DNA of 64,000 nt from Bubalus kerabau. Lineage: Eukaryota; Chordata; Mammalia; Artiodactyla; Bovidae. Position numbers and translations under genes: made by a program. The notes below the pieces were generated by a model. That model did not search any database. It saw only the letters and a program-made list of their open reading frames with translations, and had not been told where the DNA came from. Positions 22,471 through 33,980 of the stretch are shown here, one piece after another (positions within the stretch are counted from its first letter, which is position 1; each line of letters opens with the position of its first letter). The stretch covers positions 24,751,501 through 24,815,500 of the forward strand of contig NC_073634.1 in NCBI RefSeq assembly GCF_029407905.1. Reading direction: 5' to 3'.

Positions 22471-22505
22471 TTCAGTTAATAGTATTTGTGTTACAGCAGG
22501 CAAAA

Positions 22506-23320
22506 CAAAGACCAGCAGGCCTACAGTGACGTCAGAGAGAGGCAAGCCTCTGTAAGCACCTGTAGCTCTTGCTCCTGTAACTAGCAGAGTGTTACGATCC
22601 TCTGAGAAGTTCTGAGACGGACCGCAAGGAGTTACAGCTGTACAGTTGATTCATTGGAATGATCCTCAATGAACCATAGCTGTAACATAAATACTACATT
22701 CCAGCAACCTAATATAGTGGTTCTGGAACCTAGCTGCTCATCAGAATCACATGACAATATTAAAATAACTTAAAAACAACAGATTCTTGAGCACCACCTC
22801 ATACATAATGAATCAAAATATCTGAGGGTGAAATCAGTATTTTAGAGCAGTTTCCCACATTATTTACATGTGGTCATTCCCTGCACTATTCTAATGATAA
22901 GGATCAAATAAATTATACCATAAAAAATCCTACTGCTTCTCTGTAACTTTCTTCATTTGTTACAAAATAGAATTGTGTTGGTCAGTTTGGTGGCAATTGG
23001 CCACATGTGGCTATTTAAAATAAAATCAATCAACAGTTAAATACAGTTTAAAATTCAGTTCCTCAGTTGCATTAGCTACATTTCATGTAGTTAATCACTA
23101 CATGGGGCTAGTGGCTAAAGCATCATAGAGTGCAGACATAGAACGTTACCATCATCAGAAAACGTTCTATTGGATATCTTATTATACCAGAAAAGAAGAA
23201 AGCCATAAAAAACTACTGGGGTTGTACCAAAAAACTCAGGAAGCAACAGGAATAAGCCTCCATGGACAAAGATGGGATAATTTGAGCGCCAGTCGGGATA
23301 ATAACTGCAGTGAAGTGCAT
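22506..23320. other. single-copy DNA with MER5A-like block
   Basis: At about 22730-22880, 'catcagaatcacatgacaat' and 'attcttgagcaccacctcat' look like a MER5A DNA-transposon fossil. The rest is unrecognised. Confidence 0.5.
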
Positions 23321-23790
23321 TGTTGTTGTTCAGTCTCTTAGTGTGTCTGACTCTCCCGTGGACTGAAGCACGCCAGGTTTCCCTGTCCTTCACTATCTCC
23401 TGGAGTTTGCTCATACTCACGTACGTTGCCATCCAGCCATCTCATCCTTTGTTGCCCACTTCTCCTCCTGTCCTCAATCTTTCCCAACATCAGGGTCTTT
23501 TCCAATGACTTGGCTCTTCAAATCAGGTGGCCAAAGTATTGGACCTTCAGCTTCAGCATCAGTCCTTCCAGTGAATATTCAGGGTTAATTGCCTTTAGGA
23601 TTGGCTGGTTTGATGTCCTTGCTGTCCAGGAGACTCTCAAGAGTCTTCTCCAGCACCACAGTTCAAAAGTATCAATTCTTCAGCACTCAGCTTTCTATAT
23701 GGTCCAACTCTCACATCAGTACATGACTACTGGGAAAAAAACAACAACATAGCTTTGACTATATGGATCTTTGTTAGCAAAGTGATCTTT
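23321..23790 (-). mobile_element. BovB LINE 3' fragment
   Basis: (TTG)n tail then the antisense BovB 3' region, with the CpG-rich tail part degraded. Its right end is doubled: 'gatctttgttagca' occurs twice, 18 bp apart, at 23765-23800. Confidence 0.88.
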
Positions 23791-25061
23791 GTTAGCATGG
23801 ATATTTCAATTCATGAATTAATTATCATACTAAAAGAAAATTTACTGGTGACTAACCGTGCTAGGGAGCCAGGTCATTATTTGAAAACTGGAAAATAAAG
23901 GATATCAAGCATTTAATCAGTAATTTCATAATGGAAAGGCCATATAAATTCTTGAGATATACTGAGATGCATAGCAGAAGGCCCTTTGGCAGGTTCCATG
24001 GGACTGAGTGCCTGTTGCTCTTCGCCAGAATCAACTCAACAACAAACACATTCTAGAACTGCTTTTTCTTCCTTCCCTCTTTTGATTCCCATATTGCCCT
24101 GTTGTTCACTGGGATTCTCAAATAAACTGCTGTGTGCAAACTTTTCTCTCAGGCTCTGCTGTGTGGGGCAACCCAGGCTAGGACAGCATTCTGGCTCAAA
24201 TTCTTGAAAGAGAATCTAATGCACTTGGCATATAGATTTGGTTGCTGGGTTGTCAATCTACTCCTGGTCCAACTTCCTGAAAGGGGCTGCCTCTTCCAGA
24301 GATGTAGGTAGAACTTCTTAAAGTGGAAGAATAGAAGGGAAGAGATGATTATTGGAGGTGAAATAGATTAACGTGTCCAGCCTGCAGCTCTGCTACAGAC
24401 AGAATGACCTGTTGACCGTCAGCATCAGTATCACCTGGGAGCTTGTTAGAAATGAGGAATCTCAGGGCCTAGTTGGACCTACTGAATGCAAACCTGCTTT
24501 TTAACAAGACTCCCCAGGTGATTTACATGTATAAAGTAAACTTTTCTAGAAGGAGAAGTAATGATCTGGGGCAGGGCTATTTTTATAAAAGATGTTGCTT
24601 CCAAAGGTCAGTGGGAAACACATATAGGGGAAGGAGAGAGAGTACATATTATTGGAACTGGGGTGGGGGGGGCAGCGGGCAGGGAAGCTGGGGGTTGGGG
24701 GAGGATGGAAGAGGAAAAGCGAGATCGAATCTCTCTGAAAACACTTTAAATCCATAATAGAAAAAAAGCACTCTGTAACTAGGTTATTATACACTGCCCC
24801 ATAAACCTCAAAAAATGGGAAAATAAAAAAGTCCCCCAAAATGTCTCTATGTGTTTTGGACAGACTGCAGATTAAATATTGAATCCGAGGCTTCTTTTAG
24901 GGGTGGAGTATGTGTTCATGAGGAAGGCAGAACCAGTCCGGGCAATCTACCCCTTCCCTCTGGACACGCTGGACTTCACCATCCCTCCCCGACCCCCTAT
25001 GTCCCTTCCCCCTCAGTTCACTATCCCCTCTTTCATGTAAGAGCCTTTAGAAACAGGCATG
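23791..25061. other. single-copy DNA with MER5A and a G-rich tract
   Basis: MER5A-like sequence lies at about 24380-24545 ('cagtatcacctgggagcttg', 'ctttttaacaagactcccca'). A G-rich tract lies at 24659-24702. The remaining frames have no recognised domain. Confidence 0.5.
24659..24702 (+). other. G-quadruplex-capable tract
   Basis: At least five runs of three or more G with loops of 1-8 bases. It meets the usual G4 pattern. No promoter was recognised beside it. Confidence 0.5.
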
Positions 25062-25256
25062 TGTTAGTCACTTAGTCATGTCTGACTCTTTGTGACCTAT
25101 AACCTACCAGGCTCCTTGGTCCATGGGATTCTCCAGGCAAGAATACTGGAATGGGTTGCCATTTCCTTCTCCAGGGGATCTTCCCAACCCAGGGATCGAA
25201 CCTGGGTCTCCCACATGGCAGGCAGATTCTTTATCTTCTGAGCCACCAGAGCATGG
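25062..25256 (-). mobile_element. Bov-tA SINE
   Basis: Antisense BovA body, then the B-box complement 'gggatcgaacctgggtctcc', and the head complement ending at 'ctgagccaccagag'. Confidence 0.93.
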
Positions 25257-26340
25257 TGTACTGGTAAATGTTTAACAACTGGCTCTCCAGAAATATAAAG
25301 CTCTGATTTGTACTGTTGGCCAATTTCCATAGTATAAATAGTTCCATGACTGATTGTAAACTGCCATGACATTAACTGAACATGGAGTTGGGAGGTGGTA
25401 CGTAGTGGCTCCAGCACACCCCAGGAAGTAAAGGGTTGAAGGCACCAAACGGAGTGGTTTACAGACTTCCCAGAAGTGAGGGGAGGAAAATTAAGTTGAT
25501 GACAACCTGCAGTGCTTGCTTTACCTTCAGTAACTATGATTCTGAAGCATAACTATCAAGTTAAAGGGACTTGCCTTGTCTCCTGGGCTCCAGGCTGCAG
25601 ATCTGGCCATCTGGTCCAATCTGTGGCTGTTTCTTAACTCCAAGTTTATTGAGAATGTCCTTATGTTGTAGTTCTAAAAGAACCAGAAACTCAGTTGGAG
25701 AAAACGTTTGAAGGGAGCCACAGTGACTTACAGTCTATATTTACCAAAGCTGCTTCCGTAAACATTATCTGGGCTCGGAATGCTCACACCCACCCTTCAT
25801 GGGCACACCACGCCCTATTCTCCCCTGCCTGAGTGTAGCCCTAATGACTACCACCCAGATCCCTAGGTGTCACACACCCTGCTTCTCTGGCCAGAGTCCA
25901 AGCCCTTGCCTTGTTTCCTTGAATGCCATCCAAGAGTTGCATACCTGTCTTTCCTGGGAGATTTCCAGCTGGCCCATAATTCCCTTCCCTTGGGGATGTT
26001 AGCAGATAAGGCATATCTACCTGACTTGCTGTAGGCACTGGCAGGCAGCTTGAACCTCTCCCCCTGCTCACAAACACTGCCATGGGGGCTCAGTGTTGGG
26101 TCTCTCAAGGCCTGATCCAAGGGGCCCATCCTCTCTGGGCACCACCTACCCCCCTCCCCAAGCTCCATAAACCATTGATTTCTGTTTGGTGCAGCTGAAC
26201 ACCCTCTCCTCACCTTTATCCACAAAGTGCACAGCGGAATTCCCCATAACTGCTCTGGTTGCTTACCTTCTTGGAAAGCATCCAATGCTAGGAATCCAGC
26301 TCATTACAGACAGCCCAGATTAAAGTTTCTTAAACTTTAT
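25257..26340. other. GC-richer single-copy DNA
   Basis: Overlapping frames run on both strands (for example 140 codons minus at 25863-26285), but no domain, signal peptide or splice structure stands out. Long frames here are explained by low stop-codon density in C-rich sequence. Confidence 0.4.
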
Positions 26341-26543
26341 GATCAAACCAGTCCATCCTAAAGGAAATCAACCCTGAATATTCATTGGAAGGACTGATGC
26401 TGAAGCACCAGTACTTTGGCCACCTGATGCAAAGAGCCAACTCATTGGAAAACACCCTCATGCTGGGAAAGACTGAAGGCAAAAAGGAGAAGGGAGTGGC
26501 AGAGGATTCTATGGTTAGATGACATCACTGACTCAATGGACAT
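26341..26543 (+). mobile_element. BovB LINE fragment
   Basis: From 'aaccagtccatcctaaagga' to 'gactcaatggacatg' in sense BovB. Both ends are truncated; the 3' end is replaced by a BOV-A2 half. Confidence 0.88.
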
Positions 26544-26673
26544 GCTGCTGCTGCTGCTAAGTCACTTCAGTCGTGTCTGACTCTGTGCGACCCCATAGAC
26601 GGTATCCCACCAGGCTTCCCCGACCCTGGGATTCTCCAGGCAAGAACACTGGAGTGGGTTGCCATTTCCTTGC
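26544..26673 (-). mobile_element. BOV-A2 SINE, single monomer
   Basis: (CTG)n, the antisense of the (AGC)n tail, then one BovA monomer up to 'ggttgccatttcctt'. The second monomer is missing. Confidence 0.88.
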
Positions 26674-28296
26674 CTCTAATTCAAGCTCAAGTTATGCAGG
26701 AAAGAGTCCCAGCTTCTGCTGTTAGACACGAGAAGCTGACCGTGGAGCATCCTTGACCTCTCTCTGCCTCCCAGCAGTCCCGAGAACTGGGGTCCACTGT
26801 GTCCTCTAACTCCCCACAGAGGTTCCTCCTGCGAGGCGCCTGCTGAATTTGCAAGGACACAAAAATGGAAGTGCCTGAGGGGAGAGTTTCTTCCAAAGTT
26901 CCTGGCTGTCAAAGAAATGAATATATCAAATGACTCTGAAAGAAATGATGGAAGAGATCAACATTGTAGGCACCTGGGAGATCAGACTGTCCAAGTGACT
27001 TGGTTCAAGAGGAGACAGGAGCCAGAGCAGAGAATATACTGCACTGGAATTGCTAGCATTACGAGCAAGGTTTCAGGAAACTTATCAGGGAAGGTTAACT
27101 CGAATGGGCACTAATGAATTGATGACTCAGATCCAGGAACAGGTAAGACTGTAACAACCAAAGGCAAAGGGAGGTGTGATGTCATGTAATTATAACATCC
27201 CATAGGGACTGGCACTGGGCTACAGGGTGGGATTGGTTGTCCCCTGCCCAGTGAGCAAATGATCAGGTTTTTAACTAAAACATGGACTGTGAATATGCCC
27301 GGAATTCTTAATGCATGCACTTGAATCCTTTAGCTCTCTTATCAAAGACTTTCTTTGTATATAAAGGACTAAACTAGATATGGGCAGATCTTTAAAATGC
27401 ATTAGACTGGGGCTACTTGAACCTTGTGTATTGTAGGTACTCAGAAAATGGCTTATTGATTATAATGTAGTAAGGCTCATCCCTGTCATGGGGGGCTATG
27501 GCCGTGGTCTTTAAAGAGTGAGCGATAGTGACACATGTTCAGAAAATCCCACAATAGTCCACAGATGGGCTACCTCTCTGCTAGGACAGGGCTTCACCTG
27601 CTTATCCCCAAATGCATAAAGGTTGAGTGTTCCCTCAGCCTTAGGAGAGGTAAGACATAGCACCAAGCATTAATCTAAGTCTTGGAATCAGGCTGAGGAG
27701 GTCAGATGTGTGTATTAACATATATCCTAAAATCAGGAAAACAGCCTTTCCCTCATCCTCCTCATTTCCAAAAATATCTTTATGAGATATTCTCTATTGT
27801 TTTCCCAGTGCAGTTAGGTCAAAGTTTGCCTTATAAGGAATTTCACAGTTTTGAGAGCTCTCCCTATAGGAAGTTTTTCCTGCTGTTCTGCCTGAGTTGC
27901 CTTCTGCTTAATTTTAGTTCATTACATTTTTAAAGACAGGGAGTGCTTTATGGGGCAAAAGGCCCAGTCATCGTGGGAAGAATGAATCATTTCAAGAACA
28001 GCGAGATGTGGGGGGAAGGCCAAGGCAGCTGAGGGCAGGAAGTTGGGGGTGGATGGGTGACTGAGAACAGCATCACAAGTCTGTCTTTTCTTCTGTTACT
28101 CCCACTAGGGGGTGCCCAGCATCCCAGGATAATCACTATTACTAGGAAGTTGAGGTTGGAGGGGCATCTCCTTCTAATACAGAAGGGTACCAGCTGACCC
28201 AGGTTTCCTGCCTCTCTGTCCTGATCTGAGAAGAGATCCGGAGGTGGGGCATAGGGAGTTGGGGGTAGGGGTTGGCTGGGTGGTATCAGATTAAAG
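26674..28296. other. single-copy DNA
   Basis: No repeat was identified with confidence. Overlapping antisense frames at 26676-26912 and a 75-codon frame at 27706-27933 have no known motif. Confidence 0.4.
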
Positions 28297-28464
28297 GCAC
28301 CAAGAAGGGGACAACAGAGGGTGAGATGGTTGGATGGCATCACTGACTCGATGGACATGAGTTTGAGCAAGCTCTGGGAATTGGTGTTGGACAGGGAAGC
28401 CTGGCGTGCTGCAGTCCATGGGGTCGCAAAGAGTCGAACATGACTGAGCAACTGAACTGAAACT
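28297..28464 (+). mobile_element. BovB LINE 3' terminus
   Basis: The last 170 bp of BovB in sense ('gatggttggatggcatcact' to 'gagcaactgaactgaaactg'). The antisense frame over it (27987-28481) is a shadow. Confidence 0.92.
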
Positions 28465-28844
28465 GAATGCCTCTCAGGCATTTGAGGAGTCTCTTTTCTT
28501 GGAAACCTCTGGGGATATCCTGGGTTCTCTAGAACCTAAGGGTCTTAAAGTCATTGGTTGGAGTGATTATGGACCAGAAAAGTCCTCCTGAGCCCAGGAG
28601 AAGTGGTGATATTTCACCTCTGATGGGTGAAGAATTTGTGATAAGAAATGACCAGGACTGAGGGACTGGTTGCAGACCAGGGATGGAATAAAAATAAAAA
28701 ATGAGGTGAGATTCTGAAATAGAGTAGGTAACAGGTATGGATGAAGATCATGGAGAGGTGACGGTATTTTGAGGGTCTCAAAACAGCTAGGCAATCAGAA
28801 TGGTCACAGCATAACTTTAATTGTGAATGGCTTTCTGAAAAGAA
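28465..28844. other. single-copy DNA
   Basis: Nothing recognised. Confidence 0.4.
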
Positions 28845-29100
28845 AATGGAACTTGCACTTTGATAGATGTGAGTTCAAATTTCAGCTCAGGCATTCAATA
28901 GCCATATGGCTTTGGCAATTTAAGAAAGTTATCCAGCATTTTTTCTCTTTTATTTTGTTATTGAAGTATAGTTGAATTACAATCTTGTGCAACATCTTTA
29001 ATCCTTAATTTTCTCATCTTCAAAATGAGACTAATGATACTAGGACGATTTGAGAATTTAAAAGATATAACGGCATATAAATCACTAAATAACTCTAATC
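28845..29100 (+). repeat. MIR SINE with a short LINE-1 scrap
   Basis: Sense MIR head 'tgtgagttcaaatttcagct' and tail 'ttttctcatcttcaaaatga'. Between them, 28950-28990 reads as the antisense tip of a ruminant LINE-1 ('ttattgaagtatagttgaat'). Confidence 0.6.
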
Positions 29101-29147
29101 TTTTCCCTTTTCCTCTTTCCTGTTTGGAATTGATTGCGGGCAAGGAA

Positions 29148-29373
29148 GGGCTTCCCCGGTGGCTCAGCAATAAAGAATCTGCCTACAAGTTAGGAGCCAC
29201 AGGAGATGTGGGTTCGATCCCTGGGTCGGGAAGATCCCCTGGAGTAGGGCATGGCAACCCACTCCAGTATTCTTGCCTGGAGAATTCCATGGAGAGAGGA
29301 GTCTGGTGGGCTTCAGTCCATAGGGCCGCAAAGAGACATGACTGAAGCGACTTAGCACGCACACATGCATAAT
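29148..29373 (+). mobile_element. Bov-tA SINE with 9-bp duplication
   Basis: Complete head and body. ggcaaggaa flanks it at 29139-29147 and 29374-29382. A (CACA)-rich tail ends it. Confidence 0.95.
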
Positions 29374-29382
29374 GGCAAGGAA

Positions 29383-31855
29383 AGATGTATCTGTTCCTTT
29401 TGTTCTTGTCCTGAGATGTAGGATATCAAGACTGCAGCCCTGGGGTCAGAAGATCCTCCCTGGCCTCTGCAGTTTTCTGACCACAGGACTTCAGTGAGTA
29501 CTCAGGGCACTCTGTAGAAGGCCTACCCTCTTTGACCCTTTCGACAAATCCTCATACTTTGGGCTTTTCAGGCATAATTTAGAAAAGAGCCTCCAACTAA
29601 ATTTTTAGAGGTCACCATCTGGTCCTGAGACCTTCAATCTTGGAGAATTAAACTTTCTTGTCTGCAGCCTTGCAGAGCACCAAAGCCTGGCCTGGAATCC
29701 AGGTGCAATGTTCTCTTGTATTAGCAGTTAATCCATGTTAATATGATAATGATTCACTATTATTTTCAGCACAGTTTTCCAAAATATGGGCCACAGACCA
29801 TTTGTACCAGCATCAGCAGGTGGGCTTGATAAAAAATGCAGGTCCCTGGCCTCCTGCCAGACCTGTGCAATCAGACTCTCTAAAGTTAAAAAGCAAAAGC
29901 TTAGAAAGTTAACCAGTCCCTCGTTACACTTTTACGAAAATGTTATGGAAACATAAGACCTTAGTCATCCAGAATCTCCTTTGTGGAGGAAAATTGGAGC
30001 CCTTGGGCAGATTTCTGGTTGCTTCAAAAATTATGTATTTTACTCAACTTTAGCAGCATGTCTATGAGTATTTTTTTTATTAAAGATATCTTTGTGTAAT
30101 TGAAAAAAAAAAATCATACCTTAGAGGTGTTTCTGACCCTGCTTAGTTACAGGGCCAACTCTGTCCTTAGCCACTTATTCACTCCCCCCAGAACTTTCTA
30201 AACGCTGGAAACATTGCCGTGAAGGTCACAGACCATTTCTGTGGATACCCGATGAGACAGTGTGATTCGGAAAGTTCACTTTAATTCAGTCCTAAGCCAC
30301 AGTGATAACCTGGTCAAGGCAGTGGGGGAGGGAAGGGAGTCCTGGTTCTTGTTTCTGGGGATGGGGGAGGGGGCCACCAGAATAAAGGCTGATCACCAGC
30401 TTCCACTTCCTTTATGTTGACAGAGCTCTTGCTGCCAGTGTAGCTGTGCTTATACTGAGAGTTGGGGCAAAAATGAGCCCTTCCTCCAAAGCTGTGAACT
30501 CTGATCTCTTAGTCTAGAGAGAGATGAGTTGTGGACATTGAACAGACACCAGGAGCTTCCTCCTGACAACAAGGACTGCATGAGTTGGCTTTTCAGAGGG
30601 AACTTGTGACTTTGGATCACTCTGGAGAGACAAACCTTTTTTGGAAACAGCAGTGGCAGCAGCTTACGCATTAAAGTTCTGACCAGCTCTTATAGCCTTT
30701 TGAGTGAGAGGGTTCTACCTTGACCTCTGGGTGTCCCTGCATTGCAGAAACACAGTAGCTGTTCAGGGCATACTGGGAGCTGTGGGTAAATTTTCCAAGG
30801 AGTCACATCAGCTTCGGAGTGCCCAAAATGAGCATAAAAATGCTGCCAGGAAGACAGTCATTGGTACCATAAATCTTTTGGGGAACAAAGTAGAAAATGA
30901 ATATTAGTGAAATAAAACAAGACAGGTCATGGTGATGTAGCTAATGTTACTGTCCTCAGCACCTAACTGCAGGTCAGGGGATGGGGTGACCAGGTGGACC
31001 TGGTTTCAGCCTCTTTCCAAGAGAGGCTGCATCCCTCCCTGAACAGAACACTGGTGGTAAAGGGCTCTCCTCTTTTAAAAGGAGGAAGCATCCTTTGCAT
31101 CCTTCCCAGTCTATTCTTTCCCTTATTTTCCAGGAAACAAGAGGATTCATCTGATTTAACTGGAGATGGCTCCCTTTCCTAATTTTTGTTCCATTCCTGA
31201 AGCTTCCGCCCTGCAGGGCTCAGCGTGAGCAGACAGGAACATGCGAAGAGGCAACCACTCGAGAGGTACCAGTTCCCAGAGGCAGAGCCACCCCTCTGCT
31301 GGGCCTGGGCAAAGAAAACTCCCCACCTCTTTCTTGTATTCAGTGGGGTTTTGCTGAACCTGGAAAGGAAGTAAATTCCAAAGGCAGGAAATGACCCAGA
31401 GACCATAACAATATGTGAAAAGCCAAGCCGGTACTTCCGTGGCTTTATTTCAAACTATTCTAATCTGTGTCCCAGGAAGCCTAACCCATTACCAGATGGA
31501 AATCTGTTTCCAGACGCCTCTGGGCATCTGCCACTCCCGGCTGGTGACATTTGTACGTTTCAAGAAGGCAGACCTGTCCTGATAGCTTCAAACTTCCAGA
31601 GAGGGGCAACCCCAGGAGGGTCCTCAGGTCTCTGGCTGGGCGCATCGACCATCTGATGTGCTTCGTCATAGCTGCATTGTTGCTGGCCCCCAGCCTAGAT
31701 CACTGGCACGCCTAGTCTGTTCTTGAAGACTCGCAGGATCTGAAATCAAAAAGCCCTGTGGTGCCAGAAAAAGCTGGCTGCCTTGCTGGCTGCCTAATCC
31801 CTTCCCACCAGGCTTCCCTAAAGAAACCGATGAGTCAGGAAGGAAGAAAACGTAC
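29383..31855. other. mostly single-copy DNA; MER5-like block
   Basis: A MER5-type fossil lies at about 29770-29885 ('ccagcatcagcaggtgggct', 'gcaatcagactctctaaagt'). From about 30900 to 31855 the DNA is GC-richer with several short frames on both strands but no recognised domain. Confidence 0.4.
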
Positions 31856-32004
31856 CTGAGGGAGAGCTGGGTTGGGCTGGTCTCTCTCATTGCTTCTGAA
31901 AATTCCTCCTGTTTTGTAATGCGGGTGACGTTTGGCGATTCGGTTGTGCTTTTCCTGTGTCTTCCTCTATCATCTCTCTCTTCGAGGAACATTTCATTTA
32001 CCAC
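31856..32004 (-). other. candidate exon with strong donor, unidentified
   Basis: On the minus strand an ATG at 32004 opens a frame (MVNEMFLEERDDRGRHRKST) that reaches CAG|GTACGT, a near-ideal 5' splice donor, at 31856/31855. It encodes about 49 residues of charged sequence with no recognised domain. The start lies 10 bp outside a solo LTR. I cannot exclude chance, and no acceptor or partner exon was identified. Confidence 0.15.
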
Positions 32005-32013
32005 TCATGAAAT

Positions 32014-32468
32014 TGTTAGGGGAAGCACACTGATTGAAACCGCCCACCCTGGCCAGGCACCATGGTAACCATTTACATGAGTTGTTTTATGACAGGAGAT
32101 CCTGATAAGGAATACGGAACTAATAAGCCACCACCAACCGGAAGAATTCGGGAAAGGTCGAAAGGAAACACCGCATGTCCGTCCACTTCCCAGAATCCCT
32201 CTGGCTAGCATCCATCTTGGCTGAGCTATGCCTGCGCCACCAGGAAGGACTCTGAATTAGAATGATTGGCCAAAGACCACCTGGAAACTAATCCCATCAC
32301 CATAAAACCAGAGCAGTTCTCCTGGGTTCCCTTACCCTACTGCTCTCCACCCAGGTGCCCTTTCCCAATAAAATCTCTTGCTTTGTCAGCACGTGTCTCC
32401 TCGGACAATTCTTTTGTTAGACAAGAGCCGAGTTTCAGGCCCTGGAAGGGGTCCCCTTTCCTGCAACA
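32014..32468 (+). mobile_element. solo ERV1-type (gammaretrovirus-like) LTR
   Basis: A 455-bp unit beginning TGTTAGGGGAAG and ending CCTGCAACA, flanked by the 4-bp duplication AAAT at 32010-32013 and 32469-32472. AATAAA lies at 32367-32372, followed by a T/G-rich and CTCCTCGG stretch typical of R-U5. The 4-bp duplication and the layout fit class I retroviruses. No gag, pol or env sequence is present on either side, so this is the product of LTR-LTR recombination. Confidence 0.88.
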
Positions 32469-32472
32469 AAAT

Positions 32473-32754
32473 CAGCTTGGCAAAAACAGGAGTCCCTCTG
32501 ATGGGGAGTTAGTAGTCAGTGTTGTAAAGATGTTTTCACTTAACTTTTGTCCCCAGGAGCAGGGTAAGAAAAACTTTCCACCTTGACTCCCAGATGGAAC
32601 CATTGTTTACCTGCCTTGTTCTGGCCCCGGGGCCTCTGCTTTTCCTGGCTTTTAATTTTTCTGAGCACCATATCAGTCTTCCCATGGGTTTTAAACACAG
32701 TGACTTCTGGGATACTTGCTTCAAACAGGTATCCTGCTAATCCCCTCCCCTAGT
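32473..32754. other. single-copy DNA
   Basis: Nothing recognised. Confidence 0.4.
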
Positions 32755-32761
32755 AATCAGA

Positions 32762-32958
32762 CCCCGATGCTGGTAAAGATTGAAGGCGGGAGGAGAAGGG
32801 GATGACAGAGGATGAGATTGTTGGATGGCATCACCGATTTGATGGACATGAGTTTGAGTAAGCTCCGGGGGTTGGTGATGGACAGGGAAGCCTGGAGTGC
32901 TGCAGTCCATGGGGTTGTAAAGAGTCAGACACAGCTGAGCAACTGAACTGAACTGAGG
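32762..32958 (+). mobile_element. BovB LINE 3' terminus with 7-bp duplication
   Basis: Sense BovB from 'gatgctggtaaagattgaag' to the (CTGAA)n tail. It is flanked by aatcaga at 32755-32761 and 32959-32965. Confidence 0.93.
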
Positions 32959-32965
32959 AATCAGA

Positions 32966-33924
32966 GACTAGCCCATAGTTGAATTGATAATATGCCTAAA
33001 TCTTTCAGCACTTTTGAAATGTTAAACAGATTAAAGGATAAAGAATCCAATATATTTGTTGACATCTGGTTTATAGAAAATCGCCAGCAAGAAAAGAAGT
33101 GGAGAGTTCCACATCCGGCAGGGGGAATGAAGAGCAGCAGTGAAGGGCGCTGCCCTCCTTGTTCTGACATCAGATACCTGTCCTGGAGTCCCCGTGGCGC
33201 TGAGCCATCTATCTACAATTTGTGTGCTGTTTCTTATGAAAGTGGTTTTAAATAGTATAGTCTGATAAGCTTGGATTTATCCTTGGAGACGGAATGTATT
33301 TTCCATTACAAGACAGTAGCTTAATGTCAGAGGTAGTCTGTATCAACTATCTGAAGGTAGTAATGAACAGAAGATAAGAGAACAGGGGATCTTCCTAAAA
33401 AGGAGGGAGGGGGCGGAGAGAGAGAGAGAAAGAGAAAGAAAAAGTCTTTCTCGTTGTTGCCAGGAAGAGACAGTCTTGTAGGGAGTATAAGATATATGAG
33501 TCTCTCTCTTTCTCCCCTTTCCTCTGCTGATGGAAAAGGAGCCAGGAAAAGCTAGAAACAGGAGACAGAGGGAGGCCATCCCTTCAACTGTTAACAGCAG
33601 CCAAATAGGATAAATAGTCAATATTTATGATGATGACGACAGCTGTGATGATGAAGAGAACATTTTGACCCAGATGAAAAAAAACAAAGACTTGATTTCA
33701 AGCTATGCTTAAGTCCCACGTATTCCTGTTAGAGCCTCTTACATGATCCAAGGGACAGGAATTTAGGATGAACAAAATAAATATAATTGGATAGAAAAGT
33801 CAGGATTAGAATAAAATGTGATTAGAATGGTTAAAAAAATTAGAAGGTGCCAAATTCCACCTATTTTTGTACTGCTTTCAGTCTTGAATGGTTTGTTAAA
33901 AGATAACATGATGAGTTAAAAACT
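32966..33924. other. single-copy DNA with a GA-rich run
   Basis: An 87-codon open frame (32992-33255, MPKSFSTFEMLNRLKDKESN...) has no recognised domain. A (GA)n-rich low-complexity run lies at 33404-33443. Confidence 0.4.
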
Positions 33925-33980
33925 TCTTTTTTTTTTTTGAGTTATAATTGACACATAATGTTATATTGATTTCAGATATA

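Larger units (their letters stand above)
21954..22505 (+). repeat. MLT1A/MST-type MaLR LTR
   Basis: Sense order: 'gatctgaatgtttctgtctc', 'ttaagaggtgtttaggtcat', 'gagtgaaattagtgcccttg', 'gctggtatcttgatcttgga', 'aattgtgagaaataaatttc' (poly(A) signal near 22225) and the end 'tttgtgttacagcaggc'. It is interrupted by a poly(A) tract at 22137-22147 and a Bov-tA at about 22260. Confidence 0.85.

Noticed and set aside
23765..23800. 14-bp duplication as a target-site duplication
   Set aside because: Both copies belong to BovB text. Local tandem duplication at the truncated end is more likely.
25863..26285. 140-codon minus frame as a gene
   Set aside because: C-rich DNA with few stops, overlapping frames on both strands, no domain and no splice signals matching its edges.
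27987..28481. 164-codon minus frame
   Set aside because: Its N-terminal third is antisense BovB tail and the rest is G/C-rich flank.
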